From positions 1-19,709 of the forward strand of contig JBLNCE010000073.1 in the NCBI GenBank assembly GCA_050260415.1: DNA of 19,709 nucleotides, given 5' to 3'. Position numbers and translations under genes: made by a program. The notes beneath the pieces are model-generated. The model had not been told where the DNA came from, did no database searches, and saw nothing but the letters and a program-made list of their open reading frames with translations. Positions 18,201 through 19,709 of this stretch are shown in pieces; the first letter of the stretch is position 1; every line of letters starts with the position of its first letter. The stretch is from JBLNCE01 sp050260415 (GTDB lineage: Bacteria > Bacillota > UBA4882 > JAAYXC01).

Positions 18201-19219
18201 CAAGCCCAGACCGTTCCGTCCGCTTTCAGGGCCAGGCTATGAAAATAGCCGCCGCAAGCCTTTGTTACTCCGGTAAGAAGCCCGCCGCCGCCGGGGCCCA
18301 GGACCTGGCTCGGCAGAAGACTACTAGAAATTGTGCCGTTGCCCAACTGACCGTCACTGTTATTACCCCATGCATAGACGGTACCGTCGCGCCCGACGGC
18401 AAGCGCGTGCCGGCGGGCCCCGAAAATATCGGCGATCTCCGTGAGGTAACCCGCGCCGCCAATGCCTTTCACCTGTAGTGGAATCGCGCTGTTGGCCGTG
18501 GTACCGTCCCCCAACTGGCCATTGTCGTTGATACCCCAGGCCCATATGGTCCCATCCCGCTTTAGCCCGAGAGAATAATACTCGCCGCCCGAGATTGCTT
18601 CCATGGGCACGGGTACCGGTTCGGACGCCGACCAATATACGGCCGGATTGGGTGTTGCGCAATAATACGTATTGACCGCGGGCTCGTGGTTCGGCGGGTC
18701 GGGCGGAGTGATCTTCTGTATGACCGGCGCCAACGGTCCGCCGGGTCCCGGATCCGCTATGCACGTGGTCCTCGTGATTTGTGACCAACGCACACCGGTG
18801 GGGTTGCTCACGGCGTCCCAGGGGTTCATGTTGTTCGGATTGCCTTCCGTATCCCTGGCATATACCCGGAAGTAATACGTCATGCCTAAGCTAAGGCCGG
18901 TAACTTGGTGGCTAGTAACGCTGCCGACGTCAACGTTGATCACATTGGCAGTAAAATTACCATCGGTACTGCGCTGTATGGTATAGCCGGCAATTCCGGG
19001 AACAGGCATGCCGTTTTCATCGGTCGGCTCATGCCAAGTCAACGTGCACTGTGCGCCGTATGACTCCGGTGCCAGTGGGTCGACGGCCGGGGCCGGCGGG
19101 CTCATGGCTACGCCGTATGTAAACCGGGTCATGAGAGCAAGGCAGACCAGACATATAAAACCCCTGATATAAACCCGCTTGATTGACGACATACCCATCA
19201 ACCCCTCAAAATGAGTCAT
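12224..19219 (-). CDS. Giant secreted modular surface protein (FN3, RCC1, CARDB, CBM-like, PKD)
   Basis: A protein of about 2,331 residues. ATG 19219 has GAGG seven bases upstream; ATG 19192 (GAGGGG nine bases upstream) would give a neater signal peptide. Order, numbered from 19219: signal peptide to about 38; FN3 41-140; seven RCC1 blades about 195-590, each with a xWGxNxxGQLGDGT-type motif; Ig-like domain about 675-755; FN3 766-850; two CARDB domains 850-970 and 970-1096; six CBM4/9-like jelly rolls about 1101-1990, each opening with NPGFEDG or a variant and ending in DGxGxxWVD; three PKD domains about 1993-2233 (WEFGDG and WHFGDG seen); a last Ig-like domain. There is no LPXTG, SLH or membrane anchor, so it is either released or held by its binding modules. 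No enzyme domain is seen. The domain types suggest polysaccharide or surface binding. It is followed 84 bp later by the RHS gene. Confidence 0.9.
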   Translation of the reverse strand: MTHFEGLMGMSSIKRVYIRGFICLVCLALMTRFTYGVAMSPPAPAVDPLAPESYGAQCTLTWHEPTDENGMPVPGIAGYTIQRSTDGNFTANVINVDVGSVTSHQVTGLSLGMTYYFRVYARDTEGNPNNMNPWDAVSNPTGVRWSQITRTTCIADPGPGGPLAPVIQKITPPDPPNHEPAVNTYYCATPNPAVYWSASEPVPVPMEAISGGEYYSLGLKRDGTIWAWGINDNGQLGDGTTANSAIPLQVKGIGGAGYLTEIADIFGARRHALAVGRDGTVYAWGNNSDGQLGNGTISSSLLPSQVLGPGGGGLLTGVTKACGGYFHSLALKADGTVWAWGKNNYGQLGDGTTTGKSTPVQVKGPGGAGFLTNVVAIGSGAYHSLAVKADGTVWAWGNNQLNQLGDGTATHRYTPVQVKGPGGAGYLTGVTAVSGGNYHAIALKGDGTVWAWGYNNHGQLGNETYTDSAVPVQVKGALGVGNITNVKTVYGCYWGATALKHDGTIWTWGYNNYGQLGNGTTADSNYPVKVKGAGGSGYVTDAVRLGSGHYHSIYLKQDRTPWGWGYNYYGQLGDGTAANRSYPTAAQIPATYSTGQQQVELSVTELRETPGVFVEYPRRNVVSPDLSYQTDWNLPDGRYALHVRAANNVSWSPWSNGAVLAIDTVPPSLAFGTVPPVADTSLAVSAAAMDAVAGVAKVTFHANGQAVEDTSAPYEAVWDCATWAAGYYDISAQAVDKAGNATGTVWATVEVRRDGDTEPPSIPMNLLAEDVTDTTVTLIWSASTDNMGVTGYKVYRDGTETGTSTDTRFVDTELTPNATYTYTVSAFDAADNESDASTPITVTTLYGGLADLTVVEITAPASAAFGQTIAVDWSVRNAGTNVTTDRWADRVFLSASPAFNPAEAIYLGTTEHNGILIPGGTYAANAEVTLPNGISGSYYVHVWTDYADQAEEGDENNNTGTSAPMAITLAPTPDLQVSSVSATPSGIVAGGSEIEVGWAVHNIGEANAGAIWHDNVYLSPDPVWPGSAVLVGRFLRPSPLIPGAGYSQTRVVTIPADLPAQDYFIYVSADADNVLYEHNAEQNNTGRSAEAFNLTPGTPAGELLTNPGFEDGLAGWWTCANWSLDATYTYAGDQAALCVVPSGTETSLCQGRDFGKNIAGREFTVSAWIKSENIAKIRLRLCWRDAENHWLWRDVNSANLSGTEDWKKAAVTGVAPGGATQAWLLIEPVVRDGAGRFWVDQCSLWETLRPNMLVNAGFEEGLTAWSGDGVWTAVETGVYEGNRAAYAQIPAAGSAQLCQGIDQGRSIAGRSFAATAWLKTSQVTKIRFELGWRDANNNWIRQGKDAVSLTGTNDWTMVSLEGTAPEGATQVCLVVVPAVTDGLGAVWVDQCGLEERPPVNLLLNAGFEEDLDAWSAAAPWSLCQNESHQGSKSALCLVPTGGMIEISQGHDFGRYIEGNDFTASVWIKTEAVTNARLRLCWRDADDNWIWSGVKEANLAGTNPWTWLTVAGTAPLGATEAVLVIDSASPDGTGCIWVDDSGLTEMRHAGLLMNAGFEDGLEAWDAVGAWQIATVGTYYGGKAIEYRVPVGGDDRLAQGYDFDRDIAGTDFIASAWVKTQDVTGMRIRICWKDALGNWIWQDANAVTLSGSNDWSRVIVEGTAPLGATQAWLAIEPAAADGVGCFWVDDCVLLEKPRPNLLLNPGFEDGFSSWQQAAPWSIATDPVFLGGEAAYCQVPATGEATLSQGIDYDRNLEGLTFTASGWFKTLGVTEIVYQLRWRDSGGNWIPSHTPEAALSGTAAWTRLAVEGTAPPGATEAWIVIAPSVPDGTGGFWADGLCLAEKPRPNLLVNPGYEDGLNAWQAGTGWAAETGGRAGAHCAGLAIPAGGSPNLSQGYDYGREIGGAEFLFSAWIKTENVTSVAVKARYKDAAGNWSAGGESILSLSGTRAWERVLIEGTAPAGATQVWLSFEPTVCDGLGTIWVDGGAIEPKTILSIKSLLAASPYTVSFDADFFLPGQISGYEWDFNGDSLPESLQENPDWTFAGPGEYPVGLKAMAADGSVYATVKHVTVPPSLSISVTWSEAGGFVLAETVNYGAQFASATWEFGDGQGLTSPEKQVVHAYRDGGAYTVRVDAVDTLGNPAGTSIIIQAPPSVEAAPSVVQNGLAYLLSANAAVHYGGQVTAILWHFGDGETGTGATAEHVYHGRGTYTPVVEITDSFGYTHLFTAPTVTVDFVLSLSLTGGQICQGPTVVQAEAVYDGEVTSIAILVDGQEKGVMAGKTIAIDWDTFLSANGTHVVTVKAILPGGQEYMLDRTVTVSNPVYRVTMVGI
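13240..15916 (-). repeat. Six tandem 447-bp modules (CBM-like jelly rolls)
   Basis: The codons of the GFE/GYE motif recur at 15890, 15443, 14996, 14549, 14102 and 13655: five intervals of exactly 447 bp (149 residues). Each module carries the same landmarks: NxGFExG, an SQGxDxGRxIxG turn, an AWIKT-like strand, a WRDAxxNW loop, a GTAPxGATQ loop and DGxGxxWVD. The DNA copies have diverged clearly, yet no copy has gained or lost a codon between landmarks. The fold matches CBM4/9-type carbohydrate-binding modules; the ligand is unknown. Confidence 0.85.
17460..18635 (-). repeat. Seven tandem 168-bp RCC1 blades
   Basis: The glycine codon after QL in the GQLG motif falls at 18509, 18341, 18173, 18005, 17837, 17669 and 17501, giving six intervals of exactly 168 bp (56 residues). 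Seven blades are what a closed RCC1 beta-propeller needs. The fourth blade reads NQLG and the fifth has GNET in place of GDGT. Natural RCC1 propellers usually have blades of unequal length, so the even spacing suggests recent amplification from one unit. Confidence 0.88.
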
Positions 19220-19255
19220 CGTATATCCTCTTGCAAGCTCTCCGGTCGAAAGCAC

Positions 19256-19572
19256 GGTAGATGTTGGCGATCAATAACAACACTAGCAAACATCAACAAT
19301 ATGATACCACAAACGAATATTCTGTCGTGTCGAAACATGCAAGTAGATACGATTCTTTACCAAAGCATCTTTTTCCCATCTCACCTGGTTTTAAGCTATG
19401 ACCCCCCAAAGGCCTCGCTTGCCATACCGGTCATGACCGTGTTACCCAGATCGATCTTGTCGGTTAATGTCAGATGTCGCCGTAATTTGCGCGGTAAAGC
19501 CGCAGGGAACTACGGGTTTTTCTCCCATCTTCCAAAATTTCGATTGTCGGGCAGGTTTAGGTTATACCTCAC
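19256..19572. other. Leader/intergenic region upstream of the giant gene
   Basis: No coding region is supported in these 317 bases. On the minus strand an extended -10-like TGGTATCAT (19301-19309) lies about 80 bases before the start codon, with no convincing -35. On the plus strand CCGTA (19480-19484) can pair with TACGG (19511-19515) around an inner GCGG/CCGC hairpin, followed by GTTTTT, which could be a weak plus-strand terminator or part of a leader fold. I could not match the region to a known riboswitch class. Confidence 0.35.
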
Positions 19573-19603
19573 AAAAAAAGAAAAAGCCACAGTCTCCTGT
19601 GGC
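19573..19603 (-). terminator. Strong intrinsic terminator on the minus strand
   Basis: On the minus strand GCCACAG and CTGTGGC form a perfect 7-bp stem with a GAGA tetraloop (19586-19603), followed directly by a T-rich tail of 13 bases with one interruption (19585-19573). It ends a transcript entering from beyond the right edge or the possible structured RNA just upstream. It lies about 350 bp before the giant gene's start. Confidence 0.85.
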
Positions 19604-19614
19604 CATAGTCTTGG

Positions 19615-19705
19615 TGGGCAATTCAGCTTGTTCCTCTGGTCACCCCTGCCCTCCATGGGGCGGCTGGGCCGTTTTCACCAGCGGCCTATCCTGGTTTGTT
19701 GCCCA
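19615..19705 (-). ncRNA. Possible structured RNA ahead of the terminator (family unknown)
   Basis: On the minus strand TGGGCAA (19705-19699) pairs perfectly with TTGCCCA (19621-19615), closing an 85-base domain in total with a GGCCG/CGGCC helix around CTGGTGAAAA and a CCCC/GGGG helix inside. A terminator follows 11 bases later. The layout is that of a small RNA gene or a riboswitch plus terminator. I checked by eye against SRP RNA, 5S rRNA, tRNA, T-box, cobalamin and c-di-GMP classes without a match. It may extend past the window edge, and no open reading frame explains it. Confidence 0.3.
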
Positions 19706-19709
19706 GAGA

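Noticed and set aside
13240..18635. CRISPR array, considered because of the regular repeats
   Set aside because: The 168-bp and 447-bp repeats are coding, diverged at DNA level and translate to RCC1 and CBM-like domains; there are no short identical repeats with unique spacers.
19380..19460. c-di-GMP-I (GEMM)-like riboswitch on the minus strand, from GGGTAACACGG and GGCAAGC words
   Set aside because: The words differ from the conserved GGGCAAACC and GACGCAAAGCC and the expected closing GGGTTGCC element is not found in order; the likeness is too weak.

Overview
The window is about 19.7 kb of mostly GC-rich bacterial chromosome. Strong Shine-Dalgarno sites, frequent GTG/TTG starts, sigma-A-like promoters, a MerR-TipAS regulator and an RHS protein with its own signal peptide point loosely to a Gram-positive-type organism, perhaps a GC-rich deep-branching Bacillota. 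This placement is an inference and no marker gene fixes it.

The left part (1-6600) holds ordinary single genes: a type I L-asparaginase, a MATE efflux pump, a one-gene fusion of a Phd/YefM antitoxin-like DNA-binding domain to a Uma2 domain with its own promoter and operator-like repeats, a TauE/SafE permease split by a frameshift at a CCCAAAC heptamer, an Fpg/MutM-like DNA glycosylase with an unusual zinc finger, and a divergent MerR-TipAS regulator with a textbook 19-bp-spacer promoter.

The right part (6600-19709) is an accessory locus on the minus strand, read from right to left. It begins with a 450-bp leader holding an intrinsic terminator and a possible structured RNA. Next is a secreted modular protein of about 2,330 residues (FN3, seven RCC1 blades, Ig-like, FN3, two CARDB, six CBM-like jelly rolls, three PKD, Ig-like). 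An 84-bp gap separates it from a 1,492-residue secreted RHS/YD-repeat protein whose C-terminus is cut short. Then come a small M15 (VanY-like) peptidase reading frame broken by one in-frame TAG and a membrane-anchored protein of unknown function. GC content changes sharply: the RHS N-terminal third and everything from 7690 to 6600 are AT-rich, while the RHS repeat core and the giant protein are GC-rich. This mosaic is typical of polymorphic-toxin loci.

The best candidates for new biology are the giant-protein/RHS/M15/membrane-protein cassette, the exact period of its repeats (168 bp in all six RCC1 intervals, 447 bp in all five CBM-like intervals), the one-gene Phd-Uma2 unit, and the frameshift heptamer in the TauE gene. 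Family assignments come from motifs read by eye; no database search was run.
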